A stretch of 64,000 nucleotides of DNA from Strigamia acuminata (GCA_949358305.1 OX442314.1:50972581-51036580), one strand, 5' to 3'; shown: positions 1 through 9,386, counted from the stretch's first letter. The notes: a model not told the origin generated them from the letters alone. A program made the numbers and translations.

Positions 1-397
1 TCCTTATTTTCGCTGCAAATACGCCAATTGTTTCCGTTTCCTTGTCGTATTTTAAGTTGAAAAATTCGTCCAGCAAACGTATAATGCGTGCACGAGAAAC
101 CGGTTCAAAGTTCAGTTTTAGTGTGTTCCAGGCTAATTTCGCATCTTCAACGCCACTGAGCAATTCGTGGTATTGCTCCTCGATGGAGTAGTAGATGAGA
201 CTAAAAGCTCTGCCTTTTCTCAGCTTATAGTCGGAACGGTCCCGCCATGATGCTCCTGGTGCCAATGCTTCTTCTGAGCCATCTGTGAAGGCCCAGCAAC
301 CATGATGCATCAACAAAACTTTAACCTGTTGTTTCCACGTGTCATAATTGGTTCTGTTCAATAATGTCACTTTTCTTTCTAATTTGTCCGAATCCAT
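1..397 (-). CDS. Copia gag-pol, N-terminal fragment (window edge)
   Basis: The ATG at 397 opens the same Copia polyprotein described at 21557..25437. Only the first 132 codons lie in the window. They cover the UBN2-like gag head with the tryptophan-rich segment. The rest runs off the left edge. The sequence is identical to 25041..25437. Confidence 0.9.
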   Translation of the reverse strand, partial: MDSDKLERKVTLLNRTNYDTWKQQVKVLLMHHGCWAFTDGSEEALAPGASWRDRSDYKLRKGRAFSLIYYSIEEQYHELLSGVEDAKLAWNTLKLNFEPVSRARIIRLLDEFFNLKYDKETETIGVFAAKIR

Positions 398-1124
398 GGC
401 AAAATAGTAGCACTTTTGTACACAAACCACCCCAAAAACACTTTCTGTACTGGTTTATCACAACAAAGTGCAAAGTTGTGATGTTAGTTCGCTCTTATAG
501 ATAAGTTAGTAGTAAATCCTAACACAGTACTAAGCTAATAAATGTATTCAAATTGTATTCGAAATAAACACTAATATTGTTCATAAATTTGATGTTTTCC
601 CGTTGTATTCCTCGTTTGGTTACACTTCACGTGTAGTTGAAACCCAGTATTGTTCTTTTCTCGAATTTCGTCTCGTTCTTCGAACGTCGTGTCGTTTCTC
701 CGTTGCACAAACTGTTCGCAAAATTGTCCGTCGTTTTTCACGTTATTTCCTGGCGATTTGAATTCACACTTCGCGTGTGGTTGACTGGTGGAGTCGCCGA
801 CGTATCGCCTACGTTTTCCAGCCGAAAATATCGTCGTGTTGACGATACGTATCGCACCTTGCGATACGTGGACAAAATTTCCAAAAAAAGGAAGAAAAAC
901 GTTTAAATAAAATGTCAATTGTTATTTTCGAACCCGTCAATGATCCTGCACTGCTTGGCATCCAATTGTCGGCTCGAAATCCGTGAAATCCAGGCAAGAA
1001 GACAACTTGTTTACTTCTACCATGGGCGCCGCCATATTGGATTTGGAGGAAAATTCACTTCTGACCTCTAAATGCTTCAAATTCACTGTGGACGTTTTTC
1101 CTTCGTTATTGTGGCCCATAACCT
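398..1124 (-). other. Copia 5' leader (copy 1)
   Basis: This is 727 bp between the LTR and the gag ATG. It contains the primer-binding site (1112..1124) next to the LTR. Reading frames in it begin with non-ATG codons and resemble nothing I know, so I treat it as untranslated leader. Confidence 0.7.
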
Positions 1125-1442
1125 TGTTGAAAGTGTTTATTAAATTGTGTAGAATGCATAAATCCGCAATGGTGTGGAAAAGATCCAGTTGAGCAATAAA
1201 AAGTCAGGTGTTCTCAGGTGTGAACCAAAACATAGAGTGAGAGTTTATTGTCAAGGCATGTGACTCCCAAGGTATACAGAGCCACCTATAGGCATAATAT
1301 ATAACATATATATGTGAAAATATAGCAAACACTCGTAACGTTAAATGCAATAATCGGTAAATATATACAGAACAATGTGTGGCATTATAGCTTGATGATA
1401 CGACATAAATACAGTACAATTGGCAAATATCACAATTCAACA
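1125..1442 (-). repeat. Copia 5' LTR (copy 1), 318 bp
   Basis: The segment runs from TGTTGAAAG to ATTCAACA on the plus strand. It matches 19021..19338 and 26165..26482 over its full 318 bp, with TG...CA ends. The flanking GATTA is the target duplication. Confidence 0.95.
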
Positions 1443-1473
1443 GATTATTCTGGCCCATGGATTCGATCCCTAA

Positions 1474-1496
1474 TTCGAATCCCATCCTCGTCGCCA
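1474..1496 (-). other. Gypsy B primer-binding site, tRNA-Ser type (copy 1)
   Basis: The plus strand here reads like the last 23 nt of a tRNA-Ser(GCT), T-arm through acceptor stem and CCA. It lies 3 nt inside the B 5' LTR. It is the same sequence as 26514..26536. Confidence 0.8.
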
Positions 1497-1499
1497 GCG

Positions 1500-1852
1500 T
1501 GTTAAATCCGTAGTCTTGATTCGATTTCAGTTCTCAATAAAAGTCCGTTCGTTTCACAGCACAAATTAGTCCATTTTATTTGCTCTGATCCATTCGTTCA
1601 CATAGTGTTGTTGTACACTAATTTTGTAATTTTTATACACTGTTTTAGATGAGACTTTCTACACTGTCATTACTGTTTACAAGTTCAAATCGTTCTGTTT
1701 TTAAACTCTAGTTTCCCTTGGTTACATCAATCATGTAATAATGTTCACGCTACATCATGTCAATCAATTATATCAGTACGTGACAACAAACAATTTGGAT
1801 AATTAATACAATTTGCAATTAAAAACTAAATTACAATCTGCTCAATCTAACA
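1500..1852 (-). repeat. Gypsy B 5' LTR (copy 1), 353 bp
   Basis: It starts TGTTAAATCC and ends ATCTAACA, and is identical to 13896..14248 and 26540..26892. It is followed by CGAAC (1853..1857), the B target duplication, and then by C element DNA. Confidence 0.95.
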
Positions 1853-1857
1853 CGAAC

Positions 1858-2164
1858 AATCGGAAACGGAACTGATCGGCGCGGAGGATTGTGGGTCACG
1901 GACGCGTCTCGTACGGTACGAGAGTTGTCCGTGTGAGCGTGGAGCTACGGGGCCGACGTATGCGATCGAGCCGTGCGCATGTTACGCTACGGGGTTTCGA
2001 CCGATACGTCATGCAATCTCGCTTTTCGATATTGACGGTGATAACTGATGACGAAGTTCGGACTTAGCCGAATTTTATGTCTCGACATGCGTTGCAGCTC
2101 TCGTAAGTGAATTTCTTCAATTTTACGACGCCGCAATCACATATCTTGATCTTTTTATTTCTTT
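1858..2164 (-). other. Gypsy C region between pol and the B insertion (copy 1)
   Basis: About 300 bp downstream of the C pol stop with no long frame. It carries a GC-rich stretch with CG-rich short palindromes (around 1890..1990). In the uninterrupted element it would lie between pol and the third ORF, where splice or promoter signals for that ORF could sit. I see no specific motif that proves this. Confidence 0.5.
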
Positions 2165-5100
2165 CTAGTTTCTCCCGGTGATTTTTCCGTCTTGGATGAA
2201 CGGATTCTTCGATTTTCGCGGTCGAAGGTTGCGTTTTTGCTCGCGAGTGGTATCGGCTCCCACTTGGTCGCTCATCTCCGATGTTGCGGTACTGTTTACT
2301 TCCTTTAATTTTGTTTTTTCTTTTTCAGAAGTATTTTCTTCTGCTTCCTCCCTCTCCGAGACTGTTTGCTCCGCTTGATCGGGAGCATCTGCGGGTTGGG
2401 ATTCGGCGTCGAAAAATTCGTCATCTTCGTCTGCTCCTTCGCCAATTTCGTTGTTATTTTGGTATGTGTCGACCACTGTGCCACCTTGGCCGCTGTGCGT
2501 CTGACCTTCCAGCCATATTTCTTGGCGAAATTCTGGTAGATATGGTTTTAATTCCCGGCCGTTGATCGACTGGAAATTTTTATTATCTGTTAATCTGCGC
2601 AATTGGTAGGCGTTGCCGCCGTGTTCTGCCACAATTACATAGGGTCCGTCCCTTTTGTCGGCCAGACCCGCGGCGATGCCCCTCGCAGCATTCGATAATA
2701 TGTGTGTTTCCTTCCACACCAGGTCGTTGACCTTGAAATTTGTGAAATCTAATTCTCCTTCTTTTTCTGCAACTCTTTCCCGTAGGTCAAAGATGTGAGT
2801 CATTAGGTGCTGATATGTGTCGGAAATTGTCTGTTCCAAACGACATACGTACTCGTGTGGGTTAGCGGGGTCCAGTACATTCACTGCCTCCGCAACTCGT
2901 GGGTCCCACGGCATTCTTAGTTCGCGGGCGAAATTAAGAAACGCCGGTGAGAAGTCGCGTGTTCTTGATACGGTGGAGCGAATGCTGAACGCTATCTCAC
3001 GTAGATACTCATCCCACCGATTGTGTACGTCGGTGAACACCGTCAAAGCGTATTTCACATCTTTGTTTAGCCTTTCTACGGGGTTCGTTTGAGGATTATA
3101 AGTGGAGGTGTTTGAAATCTCCATCTTAAATTTCTTGCAGAACTCCTTGTATATTTTGGACCTGAATTGGGGCCCGTTGTCGGAAATGAGCTTCCGGGGG
3201 AAACCAAATCGCAACGCCACGTCGTAAAGACACTCGGCGATATTTTCCGCCGAGGGCTTCGCGAGGGCGTACAACTCGGGCCAACGGGTCGCTACGTCCA
3301 TAATTACAAGTATATACATGTTGCGGTTGCTTGTTGTGGGCTTGGGGCCCATCAAGTCAACACTCCAACAGTCAAAGGGAGCATAGGGGCCGAGAGACAT
3401 TGTGTTTCTGGCCACTTTGTCGCGAGGTCGACATGCTTGGCACCGGGAGCAGTGACGAATAAATTTCGTTATTTTCTGGCGGGCTCCGGGCCAAAAAAAT
3501 ATCTGCTTCACACGGTACAATGTTCTTGCTATGCCGGCGTGGCTAGCGAGTGGGTGCCCGTGCATCAGCCACAGCAATCGGGTGTGTAGCGAGACAGGCA
3601 CCACCACTTTTATCGCGTTTCCCGCTCCGCTAAGGTCGTCCTGAAACGTCGGGTGGTATTTCAGTAGCAACCCGTCGTCTATCAGGTAGCTGGTGGCTTC
3701 CTTGGCAAATTGCTTCCTGCGGTGAGGATTCGTCATGTCGACCGGATATTCCCCCTTTTCTAGGAATCGAGTCATTATCTGACATTTGGCGTCGGTCGCC
3801 TGATGTTCGATGAACTCGAGTCTTGTTGGCGGCGCGTATTGCGTTTTCTTTTCTATTGTGGCTGTGAAGGCTCGCAGCAGAGTTTTTGGGGCCTCTGGGA
3901 CGACTGGAGGTTTTGTTTCCGTGGTTGTGTCGGTTGTTCCAGCTGGCTGGTACGTCCGAGTCCAGAAACCACAAAATGTTTTGTCAGCGGGCTCCATCAC
4001 AGGCAATTCGTTCGCTTTACGTAGGCGCCAAATTCGTCTGGGTGTCGGACAATAGAGTAGACGCGAATCGTCCTCGCCGTCGTCGTCCGGACCATGGGGG
4101 TCGGACGCCGGGGCTCGCGATAAAGCGTCGGCTACCTGATTGAATTTTCCGGGGCGATATGTTATTGTTATGTCGCACGCCATGAGTTCGAGTTGCCATC
4201 TGGCGAGTCTGCCGGAAGGTTCCTTTAACTTCATCAACCAACTTAATGCCTGATGATCGGTCTGCACCTCGAAATTCGTATACTCTAGGTAGTCACGAAA
4301 TTTCCGAACAGCCCATATTACGGCTAAGCACTCCAGTTCTGTAGCCGTGTAGTTTTTCTCGGCTCCCTGTATTTTTCGACTTATGAACATACAGGGTACT
4401 TCTTGCTCCACTCCGTTGTACGTGTGTTTTTGCAAGAGGGCTGCTCCCAAGCCAACTCGGCTGGCGTCGGTATGCAGTACGAACGGTCGGTTTAGATCGG
4501 GTAACGGCATTTTGTCGACGTCGGCCAACATTTGTTTTATGGCGCTGAAGGCGGCCTCGCATTCGGCCGTCCATGCGAACTCGCGGTCGGTTCGCAGGAG
4601 GTCCGTTACGGGCGCGGCTACTTCCGCCAAATTGGGGAGCAGTCGGCCGAAAAAGTTAATCATCCCCATGAATCTTTGGACACCCTTGATATCCTCGGGT
4701 GCTGGGAATCCACTTATTGCTCGTACTTTTTCGGGATCAATGGCGATCCCTTCCACTCCGATACGATAGCCTAGGAAGGCAAGTTCCTTTCTACAGAACT
4801 TGCTCTTTCCGGGATGGACATGGAGTCCAGCTTTGGCTAAACGAGAGACCACTCTGTCGATGTGTTCTACGTGCTCCTCGAAAGTATCTGACGCGATAAT
4901 GATGTCGTCGAGGTACGCCCACACGAAGTCGTGTAGCATATCCCCGAGGACGCTCTCGATTAACTTTTGGAACGTGCTTGGTGCGTTCACTAGTCCGAAT
5001 GGCATCACGTTGAACATCAGTCGCCCTATAGGCGAGTAAAACGCGGTCTTTAGTTTATCTTCGGGTCGGAGTTCGACCTGCCAGTACCCTTTCGACAGGT

Positions 5101-6085
5101 CCATGGTGGTCACCCAATTAAATGGAGCCAGCTCTCTGAGAATCGCCTCGATGGAGGGCATCTGTATCGGATCTATCACCGTTATCGCATTTAGCGGGCG
5201 GTAGTCGATACATAAGCGAGGCTCGGAGCCGGGTCGCATCACTAGGACAATTCGCATCGCGTATTCGCCCAATGCTTCTGTCACGATGCCTTTGTCGAGC
5301 ATGTCTTGACACATCTGGGTTACTATATCCCGTTTTTGGGGATTCATCCCTTTGTATGGCACGCGAATTGGTTTGACCGTTGTTAGTACGATCTCGTGTA
5401 CGGCTTCGGTCGTCCTTCCGGGCGTTTTGGTGAGGATCCTCTCGTGTTTGCGGAGTACTCGTCGTAATAACGATGCTTCGTTGACTTGTAGAGCGGCTTC
5501 CTCTACCAATGTGTCCACCATGTTGCTTCTTTGCAATTCCAGAGCGAATGCTACGAAGTCGTAATCCTGTACGAATTTCCGCAATCCTCTTTCGTATTCC
5601 TCTTTATCTCGGGCCTCGTCCAGTAATTTTTGAGGTATCACTGGAGCGGGCCTTTCACCTTCGGGGCTTATCCAATTCCACGATCTCGTTATCGGATTTG
5701 GCTGTATTTTTAGTTTGGCCATGATGTCCATTCCGAGGAGGAATACTTTGTCGTGGGATGGTAGCACTAGGAAGGGGTGGGATAGGTTCCCTCCCTTCCA
5801 GTCGATGGTGATCTTTATTACGCCTCTGGGCTTTACGTAGCCATTAGCCGTGAGCAATTCTACGTTCTCGTTGACTTTCATCATCTGTTTCTCGATGTCT
5901 AGACTTTCGACTAGATCTTCGGATATGAAAGAACGGTCCGCTCCGGAATCTAGTAGTCCCAGTAACTTTTGGTTTTCAATCGTCACTGGCAACATGCAGA
6001 GCGTCTCGCAATGTGACTTCGAGACATTGCAGTGAAATACTCGCAATTTTTGCGGTACGACGTCTAGGTCAAACGGGAGTTCGGC
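2165..6085 (-). CDS. pol: Gypsy C Pol: protease, reverse transcriptase, RNase H, integrase (copy 1)
   Basis: This is the Ty3/Gypsy Pol polyprotein, which processes Gag, makes element cDNA and integrates it. Numbering below starts at a TTG codon at 6046 (residue 1). Protease has D33-S-G-A-D. RT has the YLDD box at 378-381. RNase H has T-D527-A-S with E572 and D597. Integrase has an H-H-C-C zinc module (about 829-869) and the triad D897, D956, E991, with the DD35E spacing. A GPY/F-type module follows near R-D-G-P-Y, then a charged tail. There is no ATG near the start. The frame opens right after an in-frame TGA (6086..6088), so Pol is probably reached by frameshift from gag (see 6301..6307). 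All catalytic residues are present. It is identical to 27205..31125. Confidence 0.95.
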   Translation of the reverse strand, partial: AELPFDLDVVPQKLRVFHCNVSKSHCETLCMLPVTIENQKLLGLLDSGADRSFISEDLVESLDIEKQMMKVNENVELLTANGYVKPRGVIKITIDWKGGNLSHPFLVLPSHDKVFLLGMDIMAKLKIQPNPITRSWNWISPEGERPAPVIPQKLLDEARDKEEYERGLRKFVQDYDFVAFALELQRSNMVDTLVEEAALQVNEASLLRRVLRKHERILTKTPGRTTEAVHEIVLTTVKPIRVPYKGMNPQKRDIVTQMCQDMLDKGIVTEALGEYAMRIVLVMRPGSEPRLCIDYRPLNAITVIDPIQMPSIEAILRELAPFNWVTTMDLSKGYWQVELRPEDKLKTAFYSPIGRLMFNVMPFGLVNAPSTFQKLIESVLGDMLHDFVWAYLDDIIIASDTFEEHVEHIDRVVSRLAKAGLHVHPGKSKFCRKELAFLGYRIGVEGIAIDPEKVRAISGFPAPEDIKGVQRFMGMINFFGRLLPNLAEVAAPVTDLLRTDREFAWTAECEAAFSAIKQMLADVDKMPLPDLNRPFVLHTDASRVGLGAALLQKHTYNGVEQEVPCMFISRKIQGAEKNYTATELECLAVIWAVRKFRDYLEYTNFEVQTDHQALSWLMKLKEPSGRLARWQLELMACDITITYRPGKFNQVADALSRAPASDPHGPDDDGEDDSRLLYCPTPRRIWRLRKANELPVMEPADKTFCGFWTRTYQPAGTTDTTTETKPPVVPEAPKTLLRAFTATIEKKTQYAPPTRLEFIEHQATDAKCQIMTRFLEKGEYPVDMTNPHRRKQFAKEATSYLIDDGLLLKYHPTFQDDLSGAGNAIKVVVPVSLHTRLLWLMHGHPLASHAGIARTLYRVKQIFFWPGARQKITKFIRHCSRCQACRPRDKVARNTMSLGPYAPFDCWSVDLMGPKPTTSNRNMYILVIMDVATRWPELYALAKPSAENIAECLYDVALRFGFPRKLISDNGPQFRSKIYKEFCKKFKMEISNTSTYNPQTNPVERLNKDVKYALTVFTDVHNRWDEYLREIAFSIRSTVSRTRDFSPAFLNFARELRMPWDPRVAEAVNVLDPANPHEYVCRLEQTISDTYQHLMTHIFDLRERVAEKEGELDFTNFKVNDLVWKETHILSNAARGIAAGLADKRDGPYVIVAEHGGNAYQLRRLTDNKNFQSINGRELKPYLPEFRQEIWLEGQTHSGQGGTVVDTYQNNNEIGEGADEDDEFFDAESQPADAPDQAEQTVSEREEAEENTSEKEKTKLKEVNSTATSEMSDQVGADTTREQKRNLRPRKSKNPFIQDGKITGRN

Positions 6086-6088
6086 TCA
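6086..6088 (-). other. In-frame TGA between frameshift site and protease (copy 1)
   Basis: After the -1 site at 6301..6307 the new frame stays open for 71 codons, meets this TGA, and then continues in the same frame into protease. The following base is G. The context is not the strong CTA or CAR type known to promote readthrough. It may be a recent nonsense mutation (for example from CGA) or a natural leaky stop. Confidence 0.8.
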
Positions 6089-6301
6089 ATTGTCGTCTGT
6101 CTTGCTCTCCGTCCTCACTTGCATGCCTCTCAGTGTCACTTTTTCTTCCTTCTCTGGTGCGGACTGGGCTCGGTCCTTGATTTGGGCATCAAGTATGGCG
6201 TGACCGGCGGGTCCAGTATGGAATTTCTTTTTCTTTGTTATTTCCTCGGCTTTCGCAGACGAAGTCGATTCTATTTCTTCGACGACGCCTGCGCTTGGCA
6301 G
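6089..6301 (-). CDS. Gag-Pol linker in the pol frame (copy 1)
   Basis: These are 71 open codons in the pol frame between the second slippery heptamer and the TGA. The sequence is rich in Lys, Glu and Ser and has no recognised fold. By position it should be the transframe or pre-protease segment of a Gag-Pol fusion. It starts inside the nucleocapsid frame, which ends at a TAG near 6271. Confidence 0.55.
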
Positions 6302-6459
6302 TTTTTTGCCAGGGCGATATTTAACTCGGCCATCATCTTCATCATAGTCTGTGTTTCACTAGTGATTTTGGCCGTTTTTTCGCATTTGTCGGAATAATGG
6401 CCGTATTCCCCACAGCTGTAGCATTTGATGTTGCTTTTGTCGCCCGTGTGAAACCCGGT
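6271..6459 (-). CDS. Gypsy C nucleocapsid segment with CCHC knuckle (copy 1)
   Basis: This frame carries one clean CCHC zinc knuckle (C-x2-C-x4-H-x4-C, around 6385..6425), which binds genomic RNA in Gag. It lies in the -1 frame relative to the main gag ORF (6342..9386). It joins that ORF exactly at the heptamer A AAA AAA (6459..6465). It ends at TAG near 6271, shortly after a second heptamer A AAA AAC (6301..6307). So the knuckle is expressed only if ribosomes slip, or if the A7 run has lost a base. Confidence 0.75.
   Translation of the reverse strand, partial: TGFHTGDKSNIKCYSCGEYGHYSDKCEKTAKITSETQTMMKMMAELNIALAKNCQAQASSKK
6301..6307 (-). promoter_or_regulatory. Slippery heptamer A AAA AAC, nucleocapsid to pol frame (copy 1)
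   Basis: In the nucleocapsid frame the codons are GCA AAA AAC, a canonical X XXY YYZ site. A -1 slip moves reading exactly into the frame that leads through the linker to protease. The flanks TGGCA and TGCCA are reverse complements, so the site sits in a small potential hairpin loop. Confidence 0.65.
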
Positions 6460-9386
6460 TTTTTTGGGACGAATGCTGTTGGGAACCGTCTTTTTAGGCC
6501 CGGCGCCCCTTTTTCCTTGGTGGCTCGGGCGTGGGCTCTGAATTGGGTGATGGCTAGCGCTCGGTGCGCGTGATGAAGGTACGGGCCTTGGTCGTCGCAC
6601 CCCGTCGATAAGTTTTCGAGGTGTTCGTGCAGGTCGTCTTCATCGCTTGATTCCTCTGCCGGCTCGGCGACCGTCGTGGGAGGTGACGCTTCTTCTGCTT
6701 TTGCCGAGGTGGCTAATTCAGTCGAGGTCACTTGCATCGCCGTGGTCGTCGGGGCTTTCTTTGGGGCAGCAATCGGGTTGCTTGGGAGCGTTATACCGGT
6801 TTTCGGTGTTAACGTCCGTCCCGAGGACGCTTCAGTGAGGCTCATTATGCCGCTGAGGTATTCGCTCGGTCTCATTAATTTCTCGGACGCCTTGTGGCGT
6901 TCGGCGCTGGTTATTAATCGTTTTTCGTGGGCTTCCGCCTCTTCGGGTGGCAGTGAGGCGTAGTACCTTTGTTCTATCTCCAGCGTATTGGTCAGGAGAT
7001 AATTACTGACATCCCGATAGTCGCCTGTGCGGGGAGCGCGCATGTCCAGCAATATTCGTTGTGAATGTGCCGACAATCCCCCATAGAAAATCATCGTAAA
7101 CCCGGCAGGGTTAATTTCGTACGGTGCTCGGGCGAAGAGTAGTTTTGCTCGGGCGTCATAATCGGCGAGTGTTTCACCTGGGGCTTGGCGGAGGCCACGC
7201 AATTTATTGCTGATCTCGTCTGGCGTCTCGCCGTATCGAAGGTCGAAACGGACGAGAAAATCGTCCCAGGTCGGATTTTTCAGTCCTTGGTACCACTCGC
7301 GGGCTGATCCGGTGGTTAACTCCACTAGGCCGTGTGTAAGCATATCGGCGATGGTCGCCTTTGTAACTTTCTTGATTCTCATGACTTCGTCGAGGAAGCG
7401 GTCTCCCGCTTTCCACGAACCGTCGAATCGTGTCTGCACGTAGTGTTGCCAGCGGATGTTACCCGTGGCTTCGGCAGCGGGTTCATTACGTACGCTATAT
7501 TTGCGTTTGACTCTTTCACCGGCACGATTATGTTCGTCGCCTGGGTGGCCCAAGTCGATCCCTTCCCTTCGGAAAGAGCTCAATAAGGCATGTCCCAGTT
7601 CAGCCATGGTATACTGTCGGCCGGCAGAGTCCTGGAAATTCCCCTCCTGCATGGAAGGGCGAGAGCTGTGCGAAGATCGGTTGGAGGCGTTCGGTCGGTC
7701 CGAGTGGCGCTGGTTGCTGCCTCGGCTTTCTCGGTACGATCCGGATGACGGCCGACTTTGGTCGTCGTCGTCCGACGAATCAGAGGGGTCGGAAGGGTCG
7801 CCTTTCGGGCGGTCTCTTGGTCCCTTTGGGGGAACCTCTTCGCCACCCCGTGATTTCTTCGAGCCTCCGGAGGGCGGCGGCTCCTTTTCGTCGCTGTTCT
7901 CGTAAAAAGAATGCCATTTATTCTCTTCGCTTTCTGGGCGCTCGCGATCTTTATTCGCGTTCTTTTTGTTGAGTAACGCGTCAATTGCGGCGCTTCTTTC
8001 GGATCGTTTCGAGGGGTTACGGTCTCTGGATTTTCTGTCCGGTTGGTCGTCTTCTTGTGACTTCCTCTTTTTTGTTTCGGCTTTGGAGCCACCGGTGGGC
8101 TCTTTATCCGCTTCCGGACCTTCTTTTTTATTCCTCTCTGAAACGTCCTGCTCGTACTCTCTTTGGAATTTCTCTGTTTCCTTTTCCCAATTTTCGGCTT
8201 CCCATCGTTTTTGTTCGTCAATTATTGCTTTTTTCTTAGCTTGGTACGCGTCGGTCCATCTGTCCCGTTCCCATTCTTCCTGTTCTCGAAGAAATTGCTC
8301 TTTTTCTCTCCTTGCTTTTTTGGCTTTCATCCTTTCGTGGTATTGCTCTTCCCACTTCTGGTGTTGCCGCTGAGCTTCTTCTCTTAGTTTCTGCAATTTC
8401 TCGGCTTTTCGTTGGGCTAGGAGGGCTCGGAATTGGTCTTCGTAGTCTTGGGCTTCTCTGTGCCTCCCTTCTACGGTATTATTCCATTCTCTTCGTATTT
8501 TGGCTTCCTGCTCTTCCCTTATCTCCTGCACCATTTCTTCCGTTCTCTCCGTGGTCCTTTTTTCTCGCTGCAGTCGTTCCTCTTCCTCTTTCCAGAGTTC
8601 TCTCCTCTCAGCGCTTACTCTACGCTGACGATTTATCGTTTCCTGCCTCGCTTCTTCTCGGGCTTTCTCCCGAGATTCGTGAAGGGCTTTGTGAGGATCG
8701 GGCACGAAGTTACCTACGTCACTCGGCGTTTCCCGCGATACAGGCGTCTCCGCTGCTGGTCTTTCGACTGGCGTCGGGGCCTGTGCTGCGCAAATTGCTT
8801 TTGTGAGTATAGTAATCGAGTCCCAGACTGACGTTCCCGGCGGAATATCGGTTACCGCCTTCAGTCGGGCTGCTTGTTGCGATAGATGAATTAAATGGGC
8901 GACTTCGGGGGAAACAGGGGCAGGTCTCGCCGAGGCGCTGGAGGCCATCGGGGTCCTACTCGTATTTCTCGCCGGAGTTTCGTTCAGGGGGGCGGATTGG
9001 TGACTTTTTGCCGGTGATGGGTTGCTGTCGATTGTAGTCGTCCGCCTCGGAGTTTCTGTTTTCTCCTCGACTACCAGTATCGGCACTCGTCCTGTTGTTG
9101 TATCGCGAATTTCTTCTTGATTTTCTAGGACTTCCGTAAGGGTATCTTCGACAAAGGGCATATCTGAGGAGAGCGGCTCTCGCTCGGGCTCGGTTAGGGC
9201 CTCGAGCGAAGCAGCTGCTTCCTCTTTCTGCGCCTTTGCTTTCCTCCGATTCGCTCGGGCTTTCGCCTTCGCGGATGGTTCGGGAACCGGGCCGCCCGAC
9301 CTTAAGTTATAGTCGGAGGTCCGTTTTCCCTTTTCGAGCGTTGGTCGCTCGTTATCAGACGCGGATTGTTCGTCTTTGTCTGACAT
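6342..9386 (-). CDS. gag: Gypsy C Gag (copy 1)
   Basis: This is the capsid protein of element C, 1014 codons from ATG at 9386. It is long for a Gypsy Gag because of a Pro/Ser-rich N-terminal third, then a very charged Glu/Arg/Lys segment (about residues 250-450) that should form a long coiled coil, then a Ser/Arg/Asp-rich stretch. A capsid-like retrotransposon-gag domain follows at about 640-780, with conserved tryptophans and an R-x-L-x2-L-R-Q-x-P-G-E-T motif. The last 38 codons after the A7 run (codons 974-976, CCA AAA AAA) are out of frame with the zinc knuckle and probably represent the non-shifted tail. It is identical to 31382..34426. Confidence 0.9.
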   Translation of the reverse strand: MSDKDEQSASDNERPTLEKGKRTSDYNLRSGGPVPEPSAKAKARANRRKAKAQKEEAAASLEALTEPEREPLSSDMPFVEDTLTEVLENQEEIRDTTTGRVPILVVEEKTETPRRTTTIDSNPSPAKSHQSAPLNETPARNTSRTPMASSASARPAPVSPEVAHLIHLSQQAARLKAVTDIPPGTSVWDSITILTKAICAAQAPTPVERPAAETPVSRETPSDVGNFVPDPHKALHESREKAREEARQETINRQRRVSAERRELWKEEEERLQREKRTTERTEEMVQEIREEQEAKIRREWNNTVEGRHREAQDYEDQFRALLAQRKAEKLQKLREEAQRQHQKWEEQYHERMKAKKARREKEQFLREQEEWERDRWTDAYQAKKKAIIDEQKRWEAENWEKETEKFQREYEQDVSERNKKEGPEADKEPTGGSKAETKKRKSQEDDQPDRKSRDRNPSKRSERSAAIDALLNKKNANKDRERPESEENKWHSFYENSDEKEPPPSGGSKKSRGGEEVPPKGPRDRPKGDPSDPSDSSDDDDQSRPSSGSYRESRGSNQRHSDRPNASNRSSHSSRPSMQEGNFQDSAGRQYTMAELGHALLSSFRREGIDLGHPGDEHNRAGERVKRKYSVRNEPAAEATGNIRWQHYVQTRFDGSWKAGDRFLDEVMRIKKVTKATIADMLTHGLVELTTGSAREWYQGLKNPTWDDFLVRFDLRYGETPDEISNKLRGLRQAPGETLADYDARAKLLFARAPYEINPAGFTMIFYGGLSAHSQRILLDMRAPRTGDYRDVSNYLLTNTLEIEQRYYASLPPEEAEAHEKRLITSAERHKASEKLMRPSEYLSGIMSLTEASSGRTLTPKTGITLPSNPIAAPKKAPTTTAMQVTSTELATSAKAEEASPPTTVAEPAEESSDEDDLHEHLENLSTGCDDQGPYLHHAHRALAITQFRAHARATKEKGAPGLKRRFPTAFVPKKPGFTRATKATSNATAVGNTAIIPTNAKKRPKSLVKHRL
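6459..6465 (-). promoter_or_regulatory. Slippery heptamer A AAA AAA, gag to nucleocapsid frame (copy 1)
   Basis: The gag codons read CCA AAA AAA CCG. A -1 slip here gives the frame with the CCHC knuckle. A one-base contraction of an A8 run, or a homopolymer sequencing error, would give the same picture. Confidence 0.6.

Larger units (their letters stand above)
1..1442 (-). mobile_element. Copia element, 5' end only (tandem copy 1, cut by window edge)
   Basis: This is the same Copia as 19021..26482 but only its 5' part: LTR 1125..1442, primer-binding site 1112..1124, leader and the first codons of gag. The 5-bp flank GATTA (1443..1447) matches the target duplication seen at the second copy. 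Confidence 0.92.

Noticed and set aside
571-1485. Minus and plus frames in the Copia leader and LTR (also at 25611..26525)
   Set aside because: They begin with non-ATG codons, overlap the LTR, primer site and leader, and resemble no protein. They recur only because the region is duplicated.
2178-6035. Many plus-strand frames of 60-140 codons opposite C pol (and opposite other pol/gag genes)
   Set aside because: They are antisense shadows of the GC-rich coding strand with no domain or start context.
7580-8221. 213-codon Lys/Arg-rich minus frame inside C gag (also 32620..33261)
   Set aside because: An out-of-frame reading of the charged coiled-coil region; it has no start in a good context.
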